Below, piece after piece: positions 22,801 through 32,999 of a DNA stretch of 57,094 bases (its first letter is position 1; each line of letters starts with the position of its first letter). The translations under genes were made by a program, and so were the position numbers. The DNA is from Symsagittifera roscoffensis (lineage: Eukaryota; Xenacoelomorpha; Acoela; Convolutidae): the NCBI RefSeq assembly GCF_963678635.1, contig NW_026971612.1:1-57094 (forward strand), in the 5' to 3' direction. The notes under the pieces are model-generated. The model searched no databases, was not told the origin of the DNA, and worked only from the letters and a program-made list of their open reading frames with translations.

Positions 22801-23503
22801 AAGACTGCTCGTATCAGGGCGAAGTCCTGAATGTTCCGACTGCCTTTTAAGGTTTATGGAGCAGCAGTAATAACATACAAAAATTTAAATGAAATAAAAA
22901 AAATTTTTTCTAAAAGTTAAAATTTTTTATGAAAACCATTTCCCCACACGCCATATAAAGTACAAAAAGAGAAATTTCGTTCCTTGTAACAAATCATTTA
23001 TGGCAAATAAGCTTCGTTCAACCAATTTGGAACGATTTATAAGACGGATTGAATCTCCGTTTACGCGTTAATAGCGCGAAATATATCACGTGTAATTTGT
23101 CCCAAGTTGGTCAAAATGGCAACCTTTAAACCCCTATAACTTTACAAAAAATGGCTCTTTTCCAGTTTCCTCCCCACCTTTCAAATTCAATTTTGAAAGG
23201 CTTATTTTGCGTTGTCATAATGCAATGAAATTTGGCGTGGTGAACAAATCGACAATTCTGAACAGATTTGTTATTCATACTTAACAGCGTAACATCACGC
23301 ATTTAGCCGTAATAACACGTAAAACAAACATAAAACTCGGTATTTTGAAAGGGGGAAACTGGAAAAGAGCCCAAAAAATGATCACAAAATGAAATATTTT
23401 TTTTTCAAATTTAAGCTCAGGACAACAATCAATACCTTTTGAACAAAAACCACACCAAGCATAAATATTCCTTCAGAACTTTCTTCAGAAGTCCGAACAA
23501 AAA
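22799..23503 (-). repeat. Family R repeat, copy C, interrupted by a family M element
   Basis: Reversed relative to 35270-35813: it begins on the left with AAGACTGCTCGTATCAGGGC, passes the core CGCGTTAATAGCGCGAAATA, and ends near AAGTCCGAACAAAAAGG. A 219-bp family M element (23153-23371) sits inside it, flanked by CAAAAAAT on both sides. The uninterrupted version of that site can be read at 18164-18190 (TTTACGAAAAATGATCACAG). Confidence 0.85.
23153..23371. mobile_element. Family M MITE, copy M1 (8-bp TSD)
   Basis: The ends are GGCTCTTTTCCAGTTTCC and GGAAACTGGAAAAGAGCC, a perfect 18-bp terminal inverted repeat with further pairing (CCTTTCAAA / TTTGAAAGG) inside. Both sides carry CAAAAAAT (23145-23152 and 23372-23379), a clean 8-bp target-site duplication. 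It is non-coding and 219 bp long. An 8-bp duplication fits hAT, P or Merlin; the GG start is more like Merlin. Confidence 0.92.
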
Positions 23504-23553
23504 GGACAAACTAAATTTGATTTATCAGCTGGATGATTATTGACAATTCAGTA

Positions 23554-23877
23554 TCATTTTGAAAGTACGCAAACCTCGAGTTCAATATTACAAACATAGT
23601 TGGCGGGACAGTGATTAAAAATGAGTAGGGGAATACACGGCTTTTTCGCACATTCGTTCTTTTGTATGTCGCAATATTGGCCGCTCGGACAATCACCATC
23701 TGCGTGGCATTTTATGCCTTTCCTTCTCATGACGTCACTGTTTCCAGTTATGTCATTCCCTGCGATGACACTCCTCCTAATGACGTCATCTCTTCTTATC
23801 GTGCTAAATCCATGAATGAATCCGATGTCACAAAAAAGTGTAATTGTAAAAAACAGAAGAATGTTATGAGATTGCAT
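23554..23877 (-). CDS. Small secreted cysteine-rich protein, EB-module-like
   Basis: A 107-residue single-exon frame, ATG at 23875-23877 and TGA at 23554-23556. Residues ~1-25 form a convincing signal peptide (hydrophobic LLFFTITLF then GFIHGFS). The mature part has an Arg-rich stretch (RRDDVIRR, MRRKG) that could hold dibasic processing sites, then cysteines in the order CHADGDCPSGQYCDIQKNEC-AKKPC, followed by a second looser group (HCPANYVCN, LEVCVLS). The C-x5-C-x5-C-x6-C spacing resembles EB-type modules of secreted invertebrate proteins; it could also be a toxin-like or antimicrobial peptide. Function is inferred only from export and disulfide potential. It lies between MITEs M1 and M2. 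No TATA box, splice site or polyA signal was assigned, so it may be one exon of a longer gene. Confidence 0.55.
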   Translation of the reverse strand: MQSHNILLFFTITLFCDIGFIHGFSTIRRDDVIRRSVIAGNDITGNSDVMRRKGIKCHADGDCPSGQYCDIQKNECAKKPCIPLLIFNHCPANYVCNIELEVCVLSK

Positions 23878-23901
23878 TTTTGGTTCTAATATTTTAAATT
23901 T

Positions 23902-24150
23902 GGCTCTTTTCTAGTTTCCCACCCCCCTCGTAAACTCACAAAATAAAAAAGTTCAAAAAATGTTGACACGGTATTTTACATGTTAAAAATGGGCTCTTTT
24001 TCCTTCCCTAAAAATGCTGTACAAATTTGTTCACCTGTTCGCGCTGACACGTTTTAACGCAGTTTTTAACCTGAAAAGTCATTTTAAATAGACTTTCATA
24101 TCTTGAATTTCAGATAATATCAAGAGGGGGGGGGGGACTGAAAAAGAGCC
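23902..24150. mobile_element. Family M MITE, copy M2 (8-bp TSD)
   Basis: The ends GGCTCTTTTCTAGTTTCCC and GGGACTGAAAAAGAGCC match M1 with a few changes. The flanks carry TTAAATTT on both sides (23894-23901, 24151-24158), an independent 8-bp target duplication. A G12 run near the right end (24125-24136) has expanded from the C/G-rich subterminal part. Confidence 0.9.
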
Positions 24151-24466
24151 TTAAATTTTTCACTGATACATTTCAAAAATATTTAAAAACATCGAAAACT
24201 AAAGACTGACAACTTAAAATGATATGAATTTTTCTTCTGGTAACATATTTCTCTGAAAACCCGCGCAATTATAATATACTTGAACTTAAATATTTCACCT
24301 AGCAAACTTTATATTGAGTTCATTCTTTGGTATTAATATTTCGTAGTAGTTATTGTTGCTCCAAAATGAACTAATTAGAGAGTTGTTTTTTTACGCGGTA
24401 AAGGTTTAGGTTCAAGTAGAAAAATTATCGTACACTTTCAAAGCAAAACTTAAACTGCAAAATACA

Positions 24467-25208
24467 ACAAGACTGTTTGTATCAGGGCGAAGCCCTGAAT
24501 GTTCCGACTGTCTTTTAATATTAATTGAACAGTAATTTAAAAGTAAAAAAAAAATGCTCTTTTTCCTTTTCCCCCACCTCACATAAGCGTCAATTTTATG
24601 GTGTAACGAGGGGTTTAACAAGGTTAATTATTAGGACCAAATATGTTTGTCATGGCTTGGTTAATTCGCATGCCAATTTTCATAACATTCGGATAACGTG
24701 AACAAGCTTTCACTAGTAAAATTTCGCAGGTGGGGGAAAGCAAAGAGAGCCAAAAATGAAAAATAATTTGTTTTTTTTTTTCTAAAGTTTGAGAATTTAT
24801 GTGAAAAACATTCCCCCGCACACGCCATATAAATAACAAAACAATGGAGTTCGCTCCTTGTAACAAATCAATTATGGCAAAGAAGCCTATTTCAACCAAT
24901 TTGGAACGATTTTTGAGACGGATTAAATCTACGCTTACGCGTTAATAGTGCGAATTATATCGCGCGTTAATTGTCCCAAATTGGTCAAAATGGCCAAAAT
25001 GGCAATCTTTAAATCCTTTCATTTTTTTGAAAAAAAATCTTAGGTGAAATGTCTTTTCAAACTCAAGCCCAGGACAACAAAACCTTTCGAATGATGTAGA
25101 AAAATTCCGTCAAAAATGGCTAGTTTAAAAGTCGAAATTTGTCTAAAAAAAACCCATACTGAGCACAAATATTCCGTTACTTTCGTATCGAAAGTCAGAA
25201 CAAAAACA
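24467..25208 (-). repeat. Family R repeat, copy D, interrupted by family M copy M3
   Basis: Left end AAGACTGTTTGTATCAGGGC, core TACGCGTTAATAGTGCGAAT, right end ATTCCGTTACTTTCGTATCG then AAAGTCAGAAC. M3 occupies 24555-24751 within the A/T-rich part that is unbroken in the 35.3-kb copy. Two tandem words TGGCCAAAA near 24985 show a small duplication. Confidence 0.85.
24555..24751. mobile_element. Family M MITE, copy M3
   Basis: The ends TGCTCTTTTTCCTTTTCCCC and GGTGGGGGAAAGCAAAGAGA plus GCC are diverged family M termini. It sits inside family R copy D. Flanks are A-rich (AAAAAAAA / AAAAATGA), so the target duplication is not clean. Confidence 0.75.
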
Positions 25209-26380
25209 GATTGCATGACACAAAACCCTGCTTACCGAAACAATTATTGGAATTACTTAGAACTGCCTTTCGGATTATAACTAGTAACCAATAAAATCTG
25301 TTATTTCCCAGTGGGTTGAGAAGTAGCGGAATTAAAAAATTACATATGCTGGCGCCGAAGAAGCAGCTTTTTTTTTAATGCTGACCTTTGAAAGGCTCGG
25401 AATTTGAAATGCAATTCGGAAAACGTACACTGTTAGCTCTGCCTTTATGTTTTGAACTGAACGCACTCTTTTGAAAAATCGCAGGAAAACAGAAGCTAGG
25501 TATTGAGGAAAAGTCAGCCCACTTTGACGAAAGTCACGGATATCTATTAACCAATAAATGTGAAAAAAGTAACCTCTAAACTAGCATTCAGTCTCATTTT
25601 AACAAATACAGTGAGGTCTGGATATAAAGAGATCCTTAATCAATTTTACAATAACATTTTACATAATGACAAACTGGGATAACTTCTGCAAAAAGAGTGG
25701 TTTACACTTCAGTTTTCATTAAACTAGAGTTTACTTTAACAACGCTTTTTAGATCGATAAAACATGTTTGACTTGTGTTGTTTTTGTCACACGAAATCTC
25801 ATTTAATAAACGATGAACTTACATGAAAACAAGATTTTCTTCAATAAAATTTTACTTGTCAGCATATAATGTTTCACATATGCAAAATATTTCAACAATT
25901 TTTCAAAAAAAAACATAAAAATTTTTTTAATAACGATGATTCTCGACATCTTTGATATTTTCACTTTCTGGAGTAAAATTACTCGAGTAAGTTTAAATTT
26001 CTGAGATCATCATGATCCCATTTTGATTCAGTAATAACAGATAAAGAATGCTTTGTGTCCTAGTACGCAAGCCAACATGACCTACTCAATTACTAATACT
26101 CGCTTTTTCAATCACTTTAATGACATCACTTAGAAGGATCTTTTAAGCGTCATCGTTATCTACAGTCCTGGATATTGGTTTTATGGTGGATAAAGTATAT
26201 GACTACATCCGGATCTGTATTTGCAAACTGACAAACTAACATTCAATTTCAGTTGCGCTTAAAGTTCAATCCCACTTTTCAAGCTCTTCGCCTAGATGTT
26301 CTAACAATTGGGTTTTTGCTCCGACTTCCGAAAAAAAACGGATTATTCATGCTTGGTGCGGTTTGTTTATTCAGCCAATT
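25209..26380. other. AT-rich DNA; possible pogo/Tigger-like end at 25610
   Basis: No gene or complete element seen. At 25609-25636 TACAGTGAGGTCTGGATATA resembles the terminal repeat of pogo/Tigger DNA transposons preceded by TA, but I could not find a matching inverted end within the next kilobase, so only a fragment is possible. Confidence 0.35.
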
Positions 26381-26381
26381 T

Positions 26382-26524
26382 TCAGGACAACAATACCTTT
26401 CGAACGACATAAAAAAATTCCGTCAAAAATGGCGCGTTAAAAAGTCGAAATTTGTCTGAAGAAACAAAACCCACCCCGAGCGCAAATATTCCGTTACTTT
26501 CGTTTCGAAAGTCGGAACAATAAT
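26382..26524 (-). repeat. Family R repeat, copy E (5' part only)
   Basis: Contains TTCAGGACAACAATACCTTT through TTTCGTTTCGAAAGTCGGAA, i.e. only the first ~145 bp of the element as read from its minus strand. The rest is absent, so it is truncated. Confidence 0.8.
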
Positions 26525-26706
26525 AGCGGCGCAGGTTGCCCTGCAAGGAGAACAAAATGTTTCGAATCATTTTAGCAGAATTTGTTTTGATCACAGGGCT
26601 TGCAGTTAAAGTACTTCTAAATGCTTTTTCTTGACAATGACTCAAGGTATCGATGTTTCTCGTCTCTTAAATCACGGTTCAATATCACTCATATTGAAAA
26701 AATTCA

Positions 26707-27356
26707 GGCTCTTTTCCTCTCCCCCCTCACATTTGAATTTCAAATTTGCAAAAATATTTTTACCTTTTCACGCTTGGTGTTATCAACTTTTGCTTGGTGA
26801 CACAAGAACTATTGTGGACACATTGTTTCTTCATACCTCAGGGGCGGATCTAGGGGAGAAGGCGGATATGACGGCCTTTTTTTGATGACCTTTTTTTCAG
26901 GTCAACTAAATTGATTTTCCGAGCTCTCCTAAAGCACTAAAAAGACGCTGTTTTGGCCAATTTTGCTGCGCAGGCAAATTTTTGAAGAAAAAAAACAAGG
27001 CAAAAAGCCATTTTTGGGCGCTTTTTGAAAAATTTTGACAAAAAAATTGAGTTTTTTTTGGCGCGCGCTCCCCCTCAAAGTTAGTATATTGGGGCCAAAG
27101 GCGCCTTTAGAAAAATTTTAGGGTCAGTCGGCCACAAATGGACTTCTCAAAAAGTACCAAAGGGGGGACCCTTTGGGTCGGCAGGGGGTCGAATCCCTGA
27201 GGGGGAAGGGAAAGGGAGTCCGCCCCCCACTGCCTCCCTCCTAAATCCGCCCCTGTCATACCTTACTTTGTAAAATCACGTATTCAGCCATAATAACACG
27301 TACAGCAATTGGAAAAATAGAAAACTTGAAATGTGGTCTGGGGGAGGAAAAGAACC
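26707..27356. mobile_element. Family M MITE, copy M4, carrying a nested hAT-like MITE
   Basis: The outer ends GGCTCTTTTCCTCTCCCCCC and CTGGGGGAGGAAAAGAACC are family M termini. Subtracting the nested element (417 bp) and one 8-bp target duplication leaves 225 bp, close to the 219-249 bp of M1/M2. Interior words such as CACGTATTCAGCCATAATAA match M1's CACGCATTTAGCCGTAATAA. The outer target duplication is too decayed to read. Confidence 0.85.
26839..27255. mobile_element. hAT-like MITE with 8-bp TSD, nested in M4
   Basis: The ends are CAGGGGCGGATCTAGG and CCTAAATCCGCCCCTG, a 16-bp terminal inverted repeat with one mismatch. TCATACCT flanks both sides (26831-26838 and 27256-27263). The 8-bp duplication and the CAGGG start are typical of the hAT superfamily. 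It is 417 bp with no coding capacity; frames crossing it are spurious. A decayed relative lies inverted at about 41716-42030. Confidence 0.92.
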
Positions 27357-28450
27357 GAACATTAAAGTAATATCTCATTCAAGTTTGCACGAGGTTTTTT
27401 TGGTGCATCTGATTTTGCGAAGGAAGTCGCATTTGAGTTCAAAGTTCTCTTGACCATCCCCAGCTCCGATAAAACTGGTATCTAAACGTGAACCATTTAA
27501 TTAACAATTTGTGCCTCCCTCCTAAATTTGAGATAACTCAATGTTTTTGGAATGGGATAGCCAGACTTCGTAGCTCAATTCTGTTTGGCTGAAAATAAGA
27601 CAAAATAAACTTCCAACATTCGGTCCCTCCATCATAGGGACGCCACCATTTTGAATTTGATAAAGAGCTCAATAAAGTAAACTGCTTGCTTCAAGTGCAC
27701 ATGGAATCAATTAATTTGATGCGTGAGCTTTCATTGGACAAAATACACAGTGCATTTTGCCAAAAATTGCAAAAAAATAATCATTCGTACCCTCCTAAGT
27801 ATACAAATAAATGTCGCAATTGAATTATCTTTTTTGCGCTCAAGATATCAATACCTTTTAGAAAAAAAATCCGTCAGATATGGCACATAAAAAAACGCAA
27901 AAATAAAAAAAACTCCCGACAAAAACAACACCCAGAGCCATTTTCAAAAGCTGAATTTTCTATATAAAAGAATGCTAGTATCACAGGGGGGCATTTCTGT
28001 TTATTCTGATTGCACTTAAGCTAGTTTGGAGCAGTTTTTGAAAAAAGTATTTATTGCGTTCTACTTTGCCCAGCACCCATTATCAAGCAGTATTGATGCA
28101 ATTTAAGAAAACGATATGACCAAACTAATTCCCTTGCTACAAAAAAATTTGAACGAAGTTTACAGAGTGAAAAGTTGACACGAATAAATGGCTTGCGCTT
28201 ACGTTTTCAATAATTTACAAACGCTCAAAAAAGCAAAAAACACAAAAAAGAACAAACTGACACCTTTTAAACAACTTGAGTTTAGGTAAAACAGTCGCAG
28301 GGGAAACAATTTTTCAAGAGTAGATATTTATTTTTGTTTCAAAAGCGCAAGCAAAACTATTAAATGATTTCAGGATTTTTGATGTAATCATTTTTTGGCT
28401 TATCATATTAATGGAAGTCAAAGAATGAATTTTTCGAAATTAAATTGAAA
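27357..28450. other. AT-rich DNA with a faint family R relic
   Basis: No gene seen. Around 27840-27960 words such as CAAGATATCAATACCTTTTA and CCGTCAGATATGGCACATAA resemble the family R start region on the minus strand, heavily diverged. A second Ty3-like or host feature is not visible. Confidence 0.4.
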
Positions 28451-28707
28451 CAAGATTGCTCGTATCAAGGCTCAGCCCTGAATGTTCCGACTGACTTTTG
28501 AGGTCTAAGGAGAGTAATAAAATGAAAAAATAATAATTTTAATAAAAAACGAATTTTTTTTAATTTGAGATTTTTTGTGAAAATCATCACCCCACACGCC
28601 ATATAATGAACGAAGTGATTGATTAGTTAAAAATCAAAATTTATCTGGAAAAAAAACCACAGGAGCACAAATATTCCGTTATCTTCGTTACGAAAGTCGG
28701 AACAATA
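28451..28707 (-). repeat. Family R repeat, copy F (internal deletion)
   Basis: Has both ends (CAAGATTGCTCGTATCAAGG on the left, TTCGTTACGAAAGTCGGAAC on the right) but only 257 bp between them instead of about 540. The GCGCGATATAATGCGCGC core is deleted: CACACGCCATATAATGAACG joins directly to AAAATCAAAATTTATCTGG. Confidence 0.8.
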
Positions 28708-28745
28708 AATATCCTTTTAGTAAAATTTCAAGTGCTAGTCGGGTA

Positions 28746-29012
28746 TTACACTACCATTTCCATTAACAGTGCTATGAAAACGAATAGGACGGTTTTATAT
28801 CCCTGAACAACTTCCTTGTAATGAAAGTTTTCTAATGTTATTGCAAAAACACTACTTATCAGAGCAATTCAAGAATTCTGGAGAACTGATTATTAGAGCT
28901 CACCGATACGTTATACCTATATCGGTAAAGGCCATCTTTTTCGCCTCGGAATAATAGGTATATAAATATAAATAAATCAGAAAACTTTACGCCAATCTGG
29001 CCGGATGACAAT
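28746..29012 (-). repeat. Gypsy-A 3' LTR (approximate left edge)
   Basis: The right edge is firm: on the minus strand TTTTTCAAAAGGGGAT (a polypurine tract) is followed by TGTCATCCGG, the LTR start, at 29012. Internal words GAGCTCACCGATACG and AATAGGTATAT are shared with the other LTR at 34742-34978. The left edge (TTACACTACC at 28746) is inferred from the degenerate match to TGTCATACC. Confidence 0.65.
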
Positions 29013-29066
29013 CCCCTTTTGAAAAATTGTTGAGTTTTAATGTCCCTGTGGGACTAACTTTGAGTT

Positions 29067-29423
29067 TTATGTCCACGTGGGACCTGAGCTTTGTAGTCTC
29101 TTGGGGACTTGTTGCAATCTCCTTTGCTTCTTTTCCTCTGCTTCAGTGATTTTCGTTGTGTTGGATCGGTTCTTGTCTCTTGTCAGTGCTGTTGAAGCCT
29201 CTTCCTCTTCGTCGACCTTCTCATATTCTTCTGTATCATTCGCCTCTTCTTGTATTTTGTCTTCGATTGTCGTGACACTTTGTTCCTTTGTTTTTACGGG
29301 CTCTCCGAAGGGCGCACCACAATAATGACGCTGATATTGTCGCTTTCCTTCGCCTTTGGTTTGATTTTTTTCTAGAAATTTCATGCACGCAACGAAATCT
29401 TTCGAATCCTTCGCGAATCCCAT
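29067..29423 (-). pseudogene. Gypsy-A 3'-terminal open segment
   Basis: A 118-codon frame beginning MGFAKDSKDFVACMKFLEKN, followed by an acidic then Lys/Arg-rich tail (EEYEKVDEEEEAST...). A related stretch, MGFTDKTPKCQACMNFFEA, occurs on the minus strand near 42.85 kb at the same place in Gypsy-B, so the start is conserved between the two copies. It lies between integrase and the 3' LTR. It may be the C-terminal end of Pol or a small extra ORF; I do not recognise a domain and see no membrane anchor expected of an env. Confidence 0.5.
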
Positions 29424-30628
29424 TTCACAGGTCAGGCTTTTGATGCTGGAGTTACTCGTGTTGCTTGTGTGTTGTTTTTTAGGGACGTTATTGAAAAATT
29501 CTGTGGGAATCGATTGCTTTTGTCGGGATTGAGTTTCCCAGTGCCGTGGTTAGTGTGGCCCGTCGTTTTCTTGTGAACTTTCTTGTTGGGTTTGTGGCTG
29601 CGGGGTGTGGAGGCGTTGTCTTTGTATCTTGTCGTTTGGGAGAGTGTGCTGTGTTTTCCGAGGTTGTGGAGGACCATCTGTCGCTTGAAGAAGGATATGT
29701 TTCCTTCGCATTCTTCTTGTCTGCGTCTTTGAGCGTCATACCTTGTGTGCCTGGGCTTTGGTTTGCCGCCCGTCCGTTTTCCAGTTTCTGGTTTTAGTTT
29801 TCTCTTTTTTTGTTAATTTTGCCTCTTTACCTGTTTTCTGCTTCTTTCGGGACAACTTCTTCGAGAGTCCCGTCTTTTCATCCTCTCAGAATATTTAGTG
29901 CTGTGGTGGCTCTGGCTGCTCAAGCATGAACTCGTTCTCCAAGCCGGTTTGTACGCCACATAATCACTTAGACGCGAGGATCTACAAGTTTTATATATTT
30001 TTGGGATGGGTACGAGTGCGGAGCCGCTGTTTCTCCGTAAGCGAGGTTGTTTTCCCCGAATTTGTACGCAAGCAGTTTGCGGAGTGTACCTTAAGATTTC
30101 ACCATCATCGATAATTTTGTACTTTTGATCAAATGTCTTAGGATCTTTAACTTTTGTTGCGAGACCGACTAGTTTCCTATCTACCTGATGTACGTGTTTT
30201 TTAATGTTAGTGTCTACCTGTTTTTGTGTTCTTTACATCTTAAATTGAGGGCTTCCCTTTCCTTAGCTGTGCATGTCTGTTTCTCAACTCTGTACTACTT
30301 TTTGCACAGGATTCTCCGTCCTTCACTGTCGTATTCTACGGTTCCAGATGTTTCATCCTGGGCCGGTGTCTTATCTTCACTTCCATCTCAGACCGGCATT
30401 GAAGGTTGTGCAAGATTTTTGGCGGAAGATGATTTTCTGATCTATCAGGTTCTTCCGATCTGAACAACAGGCGCGTTTTACGTTTTCCCAGTTTAAGTTT
30501 TTTGATAAACTAGTTATTGCTATGTTGTATAGTGGTGTTAGATCTAAGTCTCATATGGGCTTCAAATGGAAATTTTTTTGCAGTTTTGTGTGGTGTTTTT
30601 TTTATTTCTGCGACACCCGAAGCTGAAA

Positions 30629-31380
30629 CTATTTTATAAGGGTAGTTATTCCGTCTAATCGCATAACACCCGCCTGCGCTTTAATATTTGTATCAGACGC
30701 TCTACACCTCCCGTGGTTCGTTTTGTGGTCATCTATAGAGGCGAAAAGAATTTCGATGTTGTTAGATTTACAAAAGAGCTGACACTTTTTGGCTCTAAAC
30801 ATTGGTGCTTGATCACACCTTACCTTTCTGGGTACCGCAATATTCGATATGTTCCTTTGCATAATTTTTATTGCTATATCTGCCGTTGTGTTCGAATTTA
30901 GTTTTGCTGTTGGGAGTTTTGACTATGTATGCATCTTTGTTTCATTCGTTCGTGAGGGGCCTGGCGAAATCTATTTGTATTTCCTTATGTGTTTCAACAA
31001 CGTGCTCCATTGAAAAAGATTGTGCTTTTCCTAATGCAGGTTTTAAATTTTTACCTTAATTATCATTGTCAGCAATTCTGAGTCATCTGCATGAATGTGC
31101 GATAGATTTGAGGGATCCCGTGGCCGTCGCTCCGGGATTTTTTATATGTAGACTGTCCAGGATGGTTTGACGCAGTTGCTATGGGATAATGATTGGGTCA
31201 TCGAACAATAGACAATATTCCTTGACGGCCAAAAAGGTTCCTGACTTTGTAACAATAATTCGCGCACCTTTTTGATCACTTGATTTGGAGCTCGATTCTG
31301 ATTAGCTGGGGTTTCTGAACTCCATATGCGAGTTTCAACCCTTCTCAGTCCCGTTTTGAACAAAATTGACAATCGGCTTG
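30629..31380 (-). pseudogene. Gypsy-A integrase remnant
   Basis: The minus-strand translation gives an H2C2-like zinc-binding region (IIIP.QLRQTILDSLH near 31.2 kb), the first catalytic block IQIDFARPLTNE near 30.97 kb (usually DFAGP, here DFARP), and the second block KVRCDQAPMFRAKKCQLFC followed by SIDDH near 30.7-30.8 kb. The third catalytic glutamate block is frameshifted. Integrase joins the cDNA ends to the host DNA; here stops and frame breaks make it non-functional. Confidence 0.75.
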
Positions 31381-31449
31381 ATGTTTCAAGCCTCTGCGTG
31401 TGGCCGCGGCATTGAATTTTACCGCCATAACCTGTTGCTACATCTTCCC

Positions 31450-32427
31450 CTAGAGTGGTGTGTCCTCTTCTGCCTCTGGGGTTGCGGGTCGGTCCGCCGC
31501 TTCTACTAAACTTGCCACAATGAGTTCATGGCTGGCTTCGATTTGTGTTCCGGAAATCGTCGGCGGGGCTTCGTTCAGCGATGTTTCTTCGGTGCAAAAT
31601 TGTTGCGGGTTGACGCAACTATCACAAAATTCTTGTTGTTTGTTTAACTCTACTGTCAACTCTGTTTGTGATTGTACATCGCTTAGGTGTGTTGTGTTTG
31701 TTTTTGTGAATGTTTGTGATTGTGCTCTAGATAGTTCAGTCTGTGTTTCCTTTGTTTCGAACTTTTTTGGTCCTATCGCATGCGTTTACTTTTGAGGGCC
31801 GTGTAATGCGGGCTGTTGATCCGGTCGGGTGTAGTGATCATAAGCGAAACAAACTTCTGAAATCTTTGGGTTTTCTTGTTCGGGATTAATTCTTTGGCGT
31901 CTTGGATGTTTTGTGGCGGGTATGATGTCGTTGAACGTGTCATCCAGCACTCGTAGGTGGTTGTCCTTGCTTTCCTGTGCCAACTTGCGTGGGTCAGACA
32001 GGTTTTCTGCTCTGCCTGATTCCCCCTTCCACATTATTACTGGGTTGTGTCCTCGTGGAGTCATTTTCTGTGATTTGGAGGAGCTGCTTCCCCAGCGGGA
32101 CCTTGCGCTCGGGCTGAATCTCCCTTTGTATCCTTTAGTTTCGTTACGTCGTCTCAAGTTGTCAGAGTTGGCCTCCACTGTTGATACGGTTTTTAAAATT
32201 TTCGTTCTTTTAGAGTTTTTGTTCGCTGATTTTTGAGAGCGCAACTGATCAAGTGAATATTTGTTTTGAGTTGGATGACTGCTTACAATATGTGTGGAAC
32301 GTTTGAGGTGAACTTGAGATTTCAATTGAGCTGTTGAGTTTCTTTTAGTTTTCGTGCGCTTTTCGATAAGCTGATTTGGAGCTCGATTCGGATTGGCTAG
32401 GGTGTTTAGTATGACGTTGTCAATCAA
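31450..32427 (-). pseudogene. Gypsy-A RNaseH-integrase linker region
   Basis: Contains a 213-codon open segment (31786-32427) starting just after the RNase H tail (MIDNVILNTLANPNRAPNQL), rich in Lys, Arg and Ser, and a second segment with ASHELIVASLVEAAD that matches ASHHMITEGIVATVV at the same place in Gypsy-B. No catalytic domain is visible; this corresponds to the variable spacer before integrase. Confidence 0.6.
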
Positions 32428-32429
32428 TT

Positions 32430-32960
32430 TAGATTAGAAATCAACAAGTTATGTGACGCGAAAATAAATTCCTCGTCATACTCGCTGGGTATAGTGCTAA
32501 TCCTACCGGGTTTCTGGAGATATGGTCTATTAATCCCATTTTTGTTCCTGTCAAAGGTTTTATGTACAAAAATGGGGTTAACATATCAACCCACCTAGTG
32601 AGCTTGTCTTTGATTGTTCGCTGGCCTTTAATGTGCTGATTAAAGCTTGATTTTCTGTGATGACGGTGAAATTTTGCCATACAAATAGTCTTTGAAGTGT
32701 TCAACCGCCCACAGGACTCCTAGTAATTCTAATTCGTTCACTGAATGTTTTTTCTTTCTGGAAAATCAAGAACCTTAATCAAGAAATACCCAATCCGCGT
32801 TGTTGAATTGCTCACAAGGAGCTCGTAACTCAGAAATATATGAGTCACATACTACATGAGTCTCTAAATTTTGATTACAGTTTTTTTTCAGTTGTTTCAG
32901 ATACAATTCTTAGGATGTATCTTCTCGTTCTTGTCAGTGTATTGGTGCTAGTCTTCCTTT
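32430..32960 (-). pseudogene. Gypsy-A RNase H domain remnant
   Basis: Translation across frames gives LETHVVCDSYISELRA (first catalytic Asp), SVNELELLGVLWAVEHFKDY (second catalytic residue Glu in ELELLG), then KMGLIDHISRNPVGLA, the conserved RNase H/tether end. The frame changes at least twice. RNase H degrades the RNA strand of the replication hybrid. The tail KMGLIDHISRNPVG is the closest match to Gypsy-B (SRFTHIDYKSQSPVGL). Confidence 0.75.
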
Positions 32961-32999
32961 TTGTTGGATGTGTTTGATGTCTTTTAGAAATTGAGTTCG

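Noticed and set aside
25609-25640. Pogo/Tigger-like terminus TACAGTGAGGTCTGGATATA
   Set aside because: No inverted partner end found within about 1 kb and no transposase sequence; could be chance similarity.
29432-29797. Overlapping frames on both strands within Gypsy-A
   Set aside because: Plus-strand frames are shadows of the decayed minus-strand pol 3' region and have no independent features.
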